A stretch of DNA of 64,000 nucleotides, from NCBI GenBank assembly GCA_020632655.1, contig JACKFD010000009.1, positions 161,034-225,033 on the forward strand, read 5' to 3'. Each line of letters starts with the position of its first letter. Position 1 is the first letter of the stretch. The notes under the pieces were generated by a model. The model searched no databases. It saw nothing but the letters and a program-made list of their open reading frames with translations, and had not been told where the DNA came from. This DNA is from Spirochaetaceae bacterium. GTDB lineage: Bacteria; Myxococcota_A; UBA9160; UBA4427. The position numbers and the translations under genes are program-made. This document shows positions 48,065-56,837 of the stretch, one piece after another.

Positions 48065-49699
48065 ATGGAGCCTCAGGATCGCGCGGTGGACGAGGGACCC
48101 AGCGCGCATCGACCCGCCGGAGCCGAGCCTCCGAACGCACCCGCCGGCGACGCTGCGTGCTCCCCATCGCTCGCGCACAACGCCGGCGCATGGACCGTGC
48201 GCTGGGCCGAGGAGCGACCCGACGCCCTCGCCTGGTGCGACGCGGACCGTCGCCTCGACTGGCGCGCCGCGGAGCAGCGCATCCGACGCTGGACCGACGT
48301 GCTGGCGCGCGAGGGGCTCGGACCGGGGGACCGCATCGCGCTCTGGCTCGGCAATCGCGGTGCGCTGCTCGAGGCGCTGCTGGCGGCGGCGCGGCTCGGC
48401 GCGATCACGCTGCCGGTCAACGGTCGACTCACGCCGCGGGAGGTCGCCTTCCAGCTCGACGATGCGACGCCCCGGATCCTGGTGAGCGAGAAGGCCTGGC
48501 ACGCAGCGACCGACGAGGCACTCGCGATCAGCGACCGGGCGCGACCGACACGGATCGAGGTCGGAGGACAGGACGGGCATTGCGAGCTCGAGAAGCGGCT
48601 CGTAGCGGCGAGCCCGACGGATCGTTGCGAGGCGGTCTCACCCGAGGATCCGATGATCCTCATGTACACCTCGGGCACGACGGGGAAGCCCAAGGGCGCC
48701 CTGCTCCCGCATCGCAAGAGCCGCTTCAACGGCCTGAACGCCGCGCGCTACTTCGATCTCGGTCCCGAGGACCGGGTGCTGGTCGTGGCACCCCTCTTCC
48801 ACTCGCTCGCGCTGCAGATCCTCGCCCTGCCCGCGATCCAGATCGGGGCCGGCCTCGTGCTGCAGGAGGGATTCGATCCGATTCGCGCCTGGCGTGCGAT
48901 CGCGGACGAGGGGGTCACCTACTACGGCGGCGTGCCGACCATGCACCAGCGCATGCTCGCCGCCCTCGACCGCGGCGAGCCCTTCGAGCGGGCGCCCGCC
49001 TCGCTGCGCTTCGCCTTCACGGCCGGCGCGGCGGCACCGGTCGAGCTGATCCGGGCCTTCGAAGGGCGCGGCCTGCGCCTCGTGCAGGGCTACGGACAGA
49101 CCGAGACCTCGATCCTGACCTGCCTGCCGCCGGAGCTCGCGCTCGCCAAGGCCGGCAGCGTCGGCCGCCCGGTCCATCACGCCGAGATCCGGCTCGTCGC
49201 GCCGGACCGGATCGAAGGGCCCGTCGAGGGGTGGCGCGACGTGGCGCCCGGCGAGGTCGGTGAAGTCGTCGTGCGCGGACCGATCACGATGCTCGGCTAC
49301 TGGCAGCGGCCCGAGGCGACGGCTGCGACCCTGCGCGGTGAGTGGCTGCGCACGGGGGACCTCGCGACCCGCGACGCCGACTTCGACATCACGCTCGTCG
49401 GCCGTGCGCGGGAGATGTACATCTCGGGCGGTGAGAACGTCTACCCGGCCGAGGTCGAGGCGACCCTCGTCGAGCATCCCGACGTGGTCGAGGCCGCCGT
49501 CGTCGCGATCCCGGATCGCGAATGGGGCGAGGTCGGTCGGGCCTACGTCGTGCTGCGCGAAGGCGCCGACCTCGATCGCGAAGCCCTCGCCGCGTGGCTC
49601 GCGTCGCGACTCGCCCGCTACAAGCAGCCGCGCGAGATCGTGCTGCGCGAGGCGCTGCCCCGGACGGCGAGCGGAAAGGTGCAGAAGCATCGACTCTAG
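48065..49699 (+). CDS. Acyl-CoA/AMP-dependent ligase
   Basis: A 544-residue ANL-superfamily enzyme that activates a carboxylic acid through an acyl-adenylate to its CoA thioester. The P-loop-like motif is MYTSGTTGKPKGALLPH; further A motifs are YGQTETS, LRTGDLATRD, and the catalytic-lysine motif RTASGKVQKHRL at the C-terminus. The substrate pocket cannot be read with confidence; the closest type is medium/long-chain fatty-acid or aromatic CoA ligases. The ATG at 48065 (MEPQDRAVDEG) is used, with GGAG 11 nt upstream; an ATG at 48017 is also in frame. The DUF3604 gene begins inside its last codons. Confidence 0.88.
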   Translation: MEPQDRAVDEGPSAHRPAGAEPPNAPAGDAACSPSLAHNAGAWTVRWAEERPDALAWCDADRRLDWRAAEQRIRRWTDVLAREGLGPGDRIALWLGNRGALLEALLAAARLGAITLPVNGRLTPREVAFQLDDATPRILVSEKAWHAATDEALAISDRARPTRIEVGGQDGHCELEKRLVAASPTDRCEAVSPEDPMILMYTSGTTGKPKGALLPHRKSRFNGLNAARYFDLGPEDRVLVVAPLFHSLALQILALPAIQIGAGLVLQEGFDPIRAWRAIADEGVTYYGGVPTMHQRMLAALDRGEPFERAPASLRFAFTAGAAAPVELIRAFEGRGLRLVQGYGQTETSILTCLPPELALAKAGSVGRPVHHAEIRLVAPDRIEGPVEGWRDVAPGEVGEVVVRGPITMLGYWQRPEATAATLRGEWLRTGDLATRDADFDITLVGRAREMYISGGENVYPAEVEATLVEHPDVVEAAVVAIPDREWGEVGRAYVVLREGADLDREALAAWLASRLARYKQPREIVLREALPRTASGKVQKHRL

Positions 49700-51695
49700 A
49701 CCTCGGACAGGGCGACGGGCCACGGGACTGCTGGCGGCGATCGCGATCCTGCTCGCCGGCTGCGACGATTCGCCGTCCGGGCGGCACGAACCGGACCCCT
49801 CGACCTCACCGCCCAAGGCGGAAGCGACGGGAGCCGCGGGATCGCCCGCGACCCAGGCCGGCGCGTCGCCGCCCACGCGCGTGGTCCCGCGCGCGAGCCG
49901 GCCCGCCGAGCGGGAGGTCTACTTCGGCGACCTCCACGTCCACTCGAGCTGGTCGATCGACGCCTTCGGCGCGGGAGTGCGCGCCGAGCCCGGCGACGCC
50001 TACCGCTATGCGAAGGGCGAGCCCATCCGCCACGCGACGGGCGCGACACTGCGTCTCTCGGGCCCGCCGCTGGACTTCCTCGCGCTCACGGACCACGCCG
50101 AGTACCTCGGTGTGATCCCCGCGCTCTCGATCCCCGGGCACCCGCTGCACCGCCAGCCTCTCATCCAGCGTCTGCTCGGCGAGGACCGCGACGACATGGA
50201 TCAGGCGTGGCGCCGCATCCAGGACGGCTTCCGGACGCAGCGCGGCCTGCCCGCCCTGATGGACGATGCCGTCGTGCGCCCGGCCTGGAACGCGCTCGTC
50301 GAGATCGCGAACGCCCACGATGATCCCGGCCGCTTCACGGCCTTCGTCGGCTTCGAGTACTCGCCCCATCCCCAGGGCCAGAACCTGCACCGCAACGTGA
50401 TCTTCCGCGGCGACCGCGTGCCAGAGCGTCCCTTCTCGGCGATGGAGGACCCGGATCCCGAGTCACTCTGGCGCTGGATGGATCGCGCACGCAGCGAAGG
50501 CGACGATCTGCTCGCGATCCCGCACAACGCGAATGGCAGCAATGGACTCATGTTCGCCCGCACGCGCACGGACGGCGGGCCGATCGACGCGCATTGGGCC
50601 GAGACCCGCCTGCGCAACGAGCCCCTCGTCGAGGTCTTCCAGATCAAGGGGCAGTCCGAGACGCGGCCCGCGCTCTCGCCCGAGGACGAGTGGGCCGACT
50701 TCGAGGTCGTACCCTGGCAGACCGTGCGCGCGCGGGTGCCGAGCGAGCCCGTCGGCAGCTATGCGCGCGAGGCGCTCACGGCCGGACTCGAGATCGAGGC
50801 GCGCGTCGGCACCAACCCCTACGCCTTCGGCCTGGTCGGCTCGACCGACGGCCACAACGCGGCGAGCACCGTCGACGAGGCCGACTACCCGGGCAAGATC
50901 GGCTTCACCGACGGAACGCCCGAACGGCGGCTACGGCGGACCGAAGAAGGGGACGACGCGGTCACGGCGACGTTCTGGGGTGCGGCGGGGCTCGCCGGTG
51001 TCTGGGCGGACGCGAATACCCGCGCCGATCTCTTCGACGCGATGCGAAGGCGCGAGGTCTTCGCGACCTCCGGCCCACGGCTGCGCGTGCGCGTCTTCGG
51101 GGGCTGGGACTTCACGACGGCGGATCTCGGGCCGGAGCTGGCCCGCGCGGGCTATGCGCGGGGCGTGCCGATGGGCGGGAGGCTCGCGCGGGGTGCGGAT
51201 CCCGATGCGGCGCCGACCTTCCTCGTCGCCGCGCAGAAGGATCCGCGGGAGGCGCCGATCGAGCGGATCCAGATCGTGAAGGGCTGGCTCGACGAGGACG
51301 GCGTACACGAAAGGGTGTACGACGTGGCGTGCGGCGATGGGGGTCCGCCGGATGCGGGAACGCGGCGCTGTACGGGGTCGATCCCGCCGCCGGATCTCTC
51401 GACCTGCGAGCCGAAGACGAGCGGGGGGGCTGCAGAGCTGCGCGCGGTCTGGCGGGATCCCGACCACGACCCGCGCGCGCGCGCGTTCTACTACGCGCGT
51501 GTGCTGCAGGGGCCGACCTGTCGCTGGAGCACCTGGGACGCGCTCCGGAGCGGGCTGCCTCGACCGGAGGAGGTGCCGGCGGTGATCCAGGAGCGCGCGC
51601 TCAGCTCGCCGATCTGGGTGGGGCTGCACGCCGGCGCCGGCCGCCAGGCGTCCAAAGGACTCCCTGGCGGAGTCGGACGAAGCGCGAATCCATGA
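49689..51695 (+). CDS. DUF3604 lipoprotein, PHP-type fold, probable AUC start
   Basis: A 668-residue putative lipoprotein. The lead segment R-P-R-T-G-R-R then LLAAIAILLAGC gives a basic n-region, hydrophobic core and lipobox LAGC. The mature part opens EVYFGDLHVHSSWSIDAFGAG, a PHP-like metal-binding His pair, with further motifs LALTDHAEYLGV, FVGFEYSP, HRNVIFRG, IPHNANGSNG and STDGHNA. Family members are presumed metal-dependent hydrolases, with no known substrate. No ATG, GTG or TTG is in frame near the signal peptide. The best start is ATC at 49689, 9 nt after GGAAAGG (49673-49679) inside the ligase gene. The last 25 residues are of poor quality. Confidence 0.75.
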   Translation: MDSRPRTGRRATGLLAAIAILLAGCDDSPSGRHEPDPSTSPPKAEATGAAGSPATQAGASPPTRVVPRASRPAEREVYFGDLHVHSSWSIDAFGAGVRAEPGDAYRYAKGEPIRHATGATLRLSGPPLDFLALTDHAEYLGVIPALSIPGHPLHRQPLIQRLLGEDRDDMDQAWRRIQDGFRTQRGLPALMDDAVVRPAWNALVEIANAHDDPGRFTAFVGFEYSPHPQGQNLHRNVIFRGDRVPERPFSAMEDPDPESLWRWMDRARSEGDDLLAIPHNANGSNGLMFARTRTDGGPIDAHWAETRLRNEPLVEVFQIKGQSETRPALSPEDEWADFEVVPWQTVRARVPSEPVGSYAREALTAGLEIEARVGTNPYAFGLVGSTDGHNAASTVDEADYPGKIGFTDGTPERRLRRTEEGDDAVTATFWGAAGLAGVWADANTRADLFDAMRRREVFATSGPRLRVRVFGGWDFTTADLGPELARAGYARGVPMGGRLARGADPDAAPTFLVAAQKDPREAPIERIQIVKGWLDEDGVHERVYDVACGDGGPPDAGTRRCTGSIPPPDLSTCEPKTSGGAAELRAVWRDPDHDPRARAFYYARVLQGPTCRWSTWDALRSGLPRPEEVPAVIQERALSSPIWVGLHAGAGRQASKGLPGGVGRSANP

Positions 51696-51707
51696 CGCAT
51701 CTCCACC

Positions 51708-53075
51708 TCAGCAAGCCGCCCGCTCGATCCCACCGGCCGCCCGGTCGAGCTCGCCGAGGAGTCCCTCGAAGGCCGCGTCGACCGCAGCTCGATCCCGCTC
51801 CGACGCGCTCGAACGCGAGCGTCGGAATGCGGCGTGCATCTCGCGCGCGTGGGTCTCGAGCACGGGGATCCGGGTGGGCTCGATGCATTCGACCAGCCCT
51901 GCACCAAGGGCGGCGAAGACGGCGACGACGACTTGCGGATCCTCGGCGCCGTAGCATCGGACTGAATCGAAGCAGCTCGCCGCGATCTCGTCGAAGCGGG
52001 TCGGCTCGACGACCAGCCGCAGCATGCCCCCTTCGTCGTATCGGAGTCCCGAAGGCATCGCCCGGTCCGCGAGCTGCGCGAGCAGTCCCCCCATGCGATC
52101 GAGACACTCGATCGCCGTCTTGGGATCGTTGACCCCCGGCGAGAGCGCCCGCACCGCCATCTCGGAGAGCTGGTCCGTCAGGAAGCGCAGATCCTGGACG
52201 GGCGTTCGTTGGTCCCCGAGCACGAAGGCGCTCCGCAGCTCGTCCTCCACGACGGGATCGAGGTCGGACGTCGCGTCGACACACGCGATGCCGGAGGCCT
52301 GCGCGACGAAATCGCCCGGGCGAACGAGCAGCCGGACGACCAGATCGCGTTCGCTCGCGGGACCCAGGATCGCCGTCTCGTCGATGACCCGCACGTAGCC
52401 TTCCGCGCGCGCACGGATCACCCGCCCCGCGACGTCCAATCGCTGGATCCGCACGCGTTCCTCGGGGTTCGGCTCGCGTGGCTTCGCGTCGCCGAGCGTC
52501 TCCGGGAAGAGCGTAGGTACTTGCGCTCGGATCTCGTCGGCGACGGCGGCGATCACGTTCGAGGCCTGGATCGAGCTGGCCGCATGGTGCACGAAGAAGA
52601 TCAGGACGAAGAGGCTCGCGATCGCGAGCCCCACGGCCCCCGCCGTGGCCAGCTGGGGCACACGTTCCGCCGACCCGACGGCCTGCAGCACCAGCAGGCT
52701 GTAACAGAACGTCGCGAGGAAGGTCCCCAGCGCGACCTGGCTGCCCCGATCCCGAAAGAAGGTACGGAGCAGTCGCGGACCGAATTGCGAGGACGTCAGC
52801 GTGAGCGCGACGACCGTGATCGAGAAGACCACGCCGGTCACCGTGATCATCGACCCGGCGATCGTCGACAGGACCGCCCGTGCGCCCTCCACGTCGACCC
52901 GCGTCAGCCAGGGCAACGACGTTCCCCATCCGACGGGGAGCTGCCGATCCAGCTCCAGCATCCCGAGCGCGATGGCGCCGGAGAGGATCGCCATCTGCGC
53001 GGGAAAGAACCAGAAGCTCCCGCGCAGCGAGTCCCACCGTTGCAGGAGCCAGGCGTACCCGTTAGGCCGACTCAT
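51708..53075 (-). CDS. DUF2254 integral membrane protein
   Basis: A 455-residue inner-membrane protein with four N-terminal helices: FWFFPAQMAILSGAIALGML, TIAGSMITVTGVVFSITVVALTL, LGTFLATFCYSLLVLQAV and AGAVGLAIASLFVLIFFVHH. A soluble C-terminal region follows with the family motifs GYVRVID, VRPGDFV and RALSPGVNDPKTAIECLDRMG. The family is widespread and of unknown function; the helix layout recalls small channels or transport regulators. It converges on the DUF3604 gene, whose stop is 12 bp away. Confidence 0.85.
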   Translation of the reverse strand: MSRPNGYAWLLQRWDSLRGSFWFFPAQMAILSGAIALGMLELDRQLPVGWGTSLPWLTRVDVEGARAVLSTIAGSMITVTGVVFSITVVALTLTSSQFGPRLLRTFFRDRGSQVALGTFLATFCYSLLVLQAVGSAERVPQLATAGAVGLAIASLFVLIFFVHHAASSIQASNVIAAVADEIRAQVPTLFPETLGDAKPREPNPEERVRIQRLDVAGRVIRARAEGYVRVIDETAILGPASERDLVVRLLVRPGDFVAQASGIACVDATSDLDPVVEDELRSAFVLGDQRTPVQDLRFLTDQLSEMAVRALSPGVNDPKTAIECLDRMGGLLAQLADRAMPSGLRYDEGGMLRLVVEPTRFDEIAASCFDSVRCYGAEDPQVVVAVFAALGAGLVECIEPTRIPVLETHAREMHAAFRRSRSSASERDRAAVDAAFEGLLGELDRAAGGIERAAC

Positions 53076-53153
53076 CTCCCGACCTCTCTCGTCGCTCGGG
53101 CTCGGGTCGGGCAGATCCCGACGGCCGTCCCCCCGCCTTCGTCAAGCACCGGG

Positions 53154-53462
53154 TCAGGTCCGATCGTCGATCTCGTCCTCGATCTCCTGCTTCGCATCGC
53201 CGACTTCGTCCTCGATCTCCTCGACCGCTTCGTCGACGCCGCCGTCGTCTTCGCAGCCCACGAACGCCGCGGCCGAGCCGAGCAGGATCACCGATCCGAG
53301 AAGTGGCGCCACGGCGGCCGACCTCCCCGCACGGGCTCGAGCGCCCACCGGCCGCCTACGCATCGACGGCGACCGCGAGCCGCCCGCCCGCTCGCCGTGC
53401 GCTTCGCCGATCGAATCCTCCGCATCTTCGTTGTCTTCGTACTCTCGCATCCAGGGCGACAT
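53154..53462 (-). CDS. Small acidic membrane-anchored protein
   Basis: A 102-residue protein starting MSPWMREYEDNEDAEDS, chosen for its strong AAGGAGGG ribosome site. A basic stretch (MRRRPVGARARAGR) and a hydrophobic segment (SAAVAPLLGSVILLGSAAAFVGC) follow, then a very acidic helical tail (DDGGVDEAVEEIEDEVGDAKQEIEDEIDDRT). The inner ATG at 53363 would give a 69-residue lipoprotein with lipobox FVGC, but it lacks a ribosome site. The tail's heptad-like E/D/A pattern recalls small stress-induced periplasmic or CsbD-like proteins. Function unknown. Confidence 0.6.
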   Translation of the reverse strand: MSPWMREYEDNEDAEDSIGEAHGERAGGSRSPSMRRRPVGARARAGRSAAVAPLLGSVILLGSAAAFVGCEDDGGVDEAVEEIEDEVGDAKQEIEDEIDDRT

Positions 53463-53575
53463 CCCGCCCTCCTTCCCGGCTGCGTCCGCAGCCCCGCTCT
53501 CGTCTCCGATCCCGCCCGGCGCACGTCGGCACGCGGGCACCCGGATGGCGTTCTCCGCCATCCGAGGTCGAGGCC

Positions 53576-53749
53576 TCAGGCCGGTGGCGTACCGCGCACC
53601 GCGCGCGCCAGCGCCGCGATCACGACCAGCACCATGAACACCACGAACAGGATCCACGCGATGTTCGCGGATGCGCCAGCAATCCCGGAGAAGCCGAGCA
53701 GGCCCGCGATCAATGCCAGGACGAAGAATGTCAGTGCCCAACCAAGCAT
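53576..53749 (-). CDS. DUF1328 (YtjA) small membrane protein
   Basis: A 57-residue protein, almost entirely two hydrophobic helices: [47 protein letters not shown], ending [10 protein letters not shown]. This is the DUF1328/YtjA signature, including the GFSGIAG turn. The ATG has an excellent AGGAGG 7 nt upstream. Such genes are commonly part of the general stress response in Proteobacteria; no stress promoter is identified here. Likely expressed alongside the neighbouring small acidic protein. Confidence 0.88.
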   Translation of the reverse strand: MLGWALTFFVLALIAGLLGFSGIAGASANIAWILFVVFMVLVVIAALARAVRGTPPA

Positions 53750-53936
53750 GATGTGTCCTCCTGCCCGTCGTGTTTGCAGAGGTCGTGCCAAGCGACCGCT
53801 GCGACGCGGAGGACGCAACCACCCAGGAGACCGACGTTCCTGGAGATCCCGATCAGGCGTTCCGGTCAGGGAGGCGCTGCGCTTTGTACAAGCTGCACGG
53901 CATGGCGCGGGAGGCGCGGGGCGCGCGGACCGGAAC

Positions 53937-54013
53937 TGGTAGCGGTGGGCGGACTTGAACCGCCGACCTACGGCTTATGAAGCCGCCGCTCTAACCGACT
54001 GAGCTACACCGCC
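53937..54013 (-). tRNA. tRNA-Met (elongator, anticodon CAT)
   Basis: A 77-nt cloverleaf: acceptor GGCGGTG/CACCGCT (first pair G-U), D-arm GCTC/GAGC with loop AGTCGGTTA, anticodon stem GCGGC/GCCGT with loop TTCATAA, T-arm GGCGG/CCGCC with loop TTCAAGT, discriminator A, encoded CCA. The sequence resembles elongator tRNA-Met. The initiator type is unlikely, since it lacks three G-C pairs in the anticodon stem. A CAU tRNA-Ile modified by TilS cannot be fully excluded. Confidence 0.93.
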
Positions 54014-54102
54014 CCGTTCCGGAAGTCCCGGGGGCCGCGCACGGCCGCGTCCGGGAAGGGCGGCAGCGTAGCGCAGCTCCCGGCCACGCGGACCCGTCCC
54101 GA

Positions 54103-54777
54103 CTACGCGCCCTCGCCCGCCTCGCCGCGCTGCTCGAGCAGGACCTCGATCGTGTCCTCGAGGGCCTCGACCCGACTGCGCAGGCGCTCGAGCTCCTCGG
54201 CCTGGGCGGCGGTCGCGGCGGCGCCGGACCCGAGTCCCCCCGGCGAGAGCGCGCCCCCGGCGCGCAGCGCCCCCGGCGTCACGGCCTCGCCCCGGGCGAA
54301 GCGACTGACCTTGCCAGCGAGCTCGTCGAGGTCGGGGATGATGTCCCCGATGCTGCCGGAGTGGACGAAGATCTCGCGCAGGGGCTCGCGGCCCGTGCGC
54401 TCGTCGGTCGCGGCGCACTGCACGTCGAGGCTCGCGCCCTGGCCGAAGCGGGTGAAGGAGCCGAAGAGCACGTAGTCCGCGCCGACCTTGCGGGCCTGCG
54501 CCCGTGCGCGGTCGAGGTCCGAGGTGCCGGACTGACCGGACTCGGCGCGCAGCAGCTGGACGATCGCCAGACGGGTGAAGCGCGAGGCGAGCATGTCGGC
54601 GAGGCCGTTGCGCAGGTACTCCGGGTCCTCGCTGCTGTGCACGACGATCGGCAGCATCAGCAGCTTCGGTCGCGCGCCGGGCGTCTGCGCGCGCGCCGGG
54701 GCTCCGGCGAGGCCGGCCGCGAACGCGACCCCCACGACGAGAGCGAAGGCGACGACGCGACGTCGCAGGTCGGACAT
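54103..54777 (-). CDS. Secreted FlgO/TolB_N-like protein
   Basis: A 224-residue protein with a Sec signal (VVAFALVVGVAFAAGLAGAPARAQ). The mature domain has the strand-helix pattern of FlgO/CsgG-like or TolB N-terminal domains: LLMLPIVVHSSEDPEYLRNGLADMLASRFTRL, RKVGADYVLFGSFTRFGQGASLDVQCAATDERTG, then FVHSGSIGDIIPDLDELAGKVSRFA. The C-terminal 40 residues form a coiled coil (EELERLRSRVEALEDTIEVLLEQ). Likely periplasmic or outer-membrane associated; function not assignable. It sits between tRNA-Met and the sensor kinase. Confidence 0.6.
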   Translation of the reverse strand: MSDLRRRVVAFALVVGVAFAAGLAGAPARAQTPGARPKLLMLPIVVHSSEDPEYLRNGLADMLASRFTRLAIVQLLRAESGQSGTSDLDRARAQARKVGADYVLFGSFTRFGQGASLDVQCAATDERTGREPLREIFVHSGSIGDIIPDLDELAGKVSRFARGEAVTPGALRAGGALSPGGLGSGAAATAAQAEELERLRSRVEALEDTIEVLLEQRGEAGEGA

Positions 54778-54916
54778 CCAGGGCACCCCCATCCTGCCCC
54801 GTCCGCGACGCCGAGGCGCCGGCTGCGAGGCCTGCTCGCCACGACACGGATCGTCCGACCCGTGTGGCCGACCCGGGGGCGAGGCCGGCGGATTCTCTGG
54901 AATCCGCCGGGGAGCG

Positions 54917-56623
54917 TCAAGCCGACCCGGTGTCGACCTCGACGGGGCCCTCGGTCGGCCGGATCGGAGCCGTGCAGGGCAGCCGGACGTGGAAGGTCGC
55001 CCCCTCGCCCGGCGTGCTCTCGACCTCGATCGAGCCCCCGTGATCCGTGATGATCTGATGGGAGATCATCAGCCCGAGGCCGGTTCCCTTGTCCGGGTCC
55101 TTGGTCGTGAAGAAGGGGTCGAAGATCCGCTCGAGGTTCTCCTCGGAGATGCCCTCACCCGAGTCCTGGAAGCGGATGCGGACGCCGATCGGGGCGTCGA
55201 TCGGACCATCGGGATCGACCTGGATCCGGATCGTGCCGCCCTCGCCGCTCGCCTGGATCGCGTTCAGCGCCAGGTTCAGCACGACCTGATGGATCTGGTC
55301 GCGCACGACCTCGACCTCGGGCAGCGCCTCGGACTCGACCACCTCGATCTCGACGCCGGCGCGTGCGGACTCGCGATTCAGCAGGCGCACGACCTGCCGA
55401 ACGACCTCGCCCACCTGGACGCGATCCCGCGCGAGGGCGGGCTGGCTGCCGCTGCGGCCGAGCCGACTCATCGCCTCGACGAGACCCCGGATCCGCTCGA
55501 GCTCGCCACACGCCAGCTCGTGGTACTCGCCCCAGAAGCCCGGGTCGTCGCTATGTCGCTTGGCGGGGGCGAGGGTCAGGAAAGTATTGAGCGAGACGAG
55601 AGGGTTGTTGATCTCGTGGGCGAGCCCCGCGGCGAGCGTGCCGAGGGTGCCGAGTCGATCGACGCGACGGATCTGTGCGCGCGAGCGGCGCAGGTCGTCG
55701 ACGAGCTGGGCATTCTCGATCGCGATCACGGCCTGGGTCGCGAGCCCTTCGACGAGCATGCGCCCATCGGCCCCGAGCCCCTGGCCGCCGCGCCGGTTGT
55801 CGACCGCGAGCGCGCCGATCACCTCCTGCTTCCCGGCCAGCGGCACGACGAAGATCTCCGCGGCCGAGACCTCCGTCAGCCAGGCCCGCACGGGCACCTC
55901 GAGCTCCGCCGCCTCGTCGCCGAGCAGGACCTGCGACTCGCCCTTGTAGAGCCGGTCGAGGAAGACGGGCGCGTTCGTCGGGTCGAAAGCGAGGTCGGCG
56001 AGCCGCTCGGCCACGTCGTCCGCCGGCTGGCTGGCGACGAAGCGGAAGCGCTCGCTGCCGGGCTCGCGCAGCAGCAGCGAGCAGCCGTCGAACGCGAGCT
56101 CGTCGCGCAGGGCGCCGAGCAGGGTCTCGTAAAGGTGGCCGCGGTCGATGTCGCGATGGATCGTGCGGGAGAGCCGGTTCAGGATCATCAGCTCTTCGAG
56201 CAGCGTCGCCCGCTCGGCTTCGAGGGCGTAGGCCTCGATCGCGCGCCGGACGGTCAGGCGCACGTCCTCGGGCTCCCAGGGCTTCGCGATGTAGCGGTAG
56301 ATGTTGCCGTCGTTGATGGCGTCGCCGAGGATCTTCGTGTCGCCGTAGGCCGTCATCAGGATGCGGATCGCGCGCGAGTCGAGCTCGCGCACGCGGCGCA
56401 GGAACTCGACGCCCTCCGTGCCGGGCATCTTGTGATCCGAGAGCACGACGGCGACGGGATGCTCCGACAGGAGCTGCAGCCCTTCCTTCGCACTGCTCGC
56501 CGTCAGGATCGTGAAGTCCCGTCGGAAGGTCAGCTCGAAGATGCGGAGATTGTCCGCCTCGTCATCGACGTAGAGCACCGGGTATTCCCGATGGTCCATC
56601 AGGCGGCTGGGCTTCGGTCGCAT
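54917..56623 (-). CDS. Hybrid sensor: REC-GAF-histidine kinase
   Basis: A 568-residue cytoplasmic signalling protein. It begins with a receiver ([23 protein letters not shown]; phosphoacceptor Asp in [22 protein letters not shown]), the type found in HD-GYP and hydrogenase-linked regulators. Next is a GAF domain (about 160-320), HisKA with the H-box [18 protein letters not shown], and HATPase with [18 protein letters not shown] and [12 protein letters not shown]. No membrane segment is seen, so the signal is intracellular or arrives through the receiver. Start ATG at 56623 ([12 protein letters not shown]) or 56599 (MDHREYPV). No output regulator is adjacent. Confidence 0.88.
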   Translation of the reverse strand: MRPKPSRLMDHREYPVLYVDDEADNLRIFELTFRRDFTILTASSAKEGLQLLSEHPVAVVLSDHKMPGTEGVEFLRRVRELDSRAIRILMTAYGDTKILGDAINDGNIYRYIAKPWEPEDVRLTVRRAIEAYALEAERATLLEELMILNRLSRTIHRDIDRGHLYETLLGALRDELAFDGCSLLLREPGSERFRFVASQPADDVAERLADLAFDPTNAPVFLDRLYKGESQVLLGDEAAELEVPVRAWLTEVSAAEIFVVPLAGKQEVIGALAVDNRRGGQGLGADGRMLVEGLATQAVIAIENAQLVDDLRRSRAQIRRVDRLGTLGTLAAGLAHEINNPLVSLNTFLTLAPAKRHSDDPGFWGEYHELACGELERIRGLVEAMSRLGRSGSQPALARDRVQVGEVVRQVVRLLNRESARAGVEIEVVESEALPEVEVVRDQIHQVVLNLALNAIQASGEGGTIRIQVDPDGPIDAPIGVRIRFQDSGEGISEENLERIFDPFFTTKDPDKGTGLGLMISHQIITDHGGSIEVESTPGEGATFHVRLPCTAPIRPTEGPVEVDTGSA

Positions 56624-56837
56624 GCGGTCCGGTTCGGCTCGACCCCCGTCGGGATTGAGACAAACCTCCCCACCCCGGAGGCATTGAAGTGTCGGCGGAA
56701 GCGGAACGTCGGCAGCGGCCACGCAGGGCCCGACCCGACGCCTTCGCCCCGGCGTCCGGCGTCGCATGGCCGGGCTTCAACCCGGGCATCCGGCCTCGAA
56801 GGTGGGACGAAAGCCCTCGTCCCCCGCCAGGGCCGGA

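Noticed and set aside
56641..56691. Two neighbouring stretches ending GGGATTGAGAC and GGCATTGAAGTG that look like CRISPR repeat 3' ends
   Set aside because: They are only about 30 bp apart, differ at many positions, have no spacer between or beyond them, and no cas gene is in the window. Best read as a chance resemblance or, at most, a decayed remnant.
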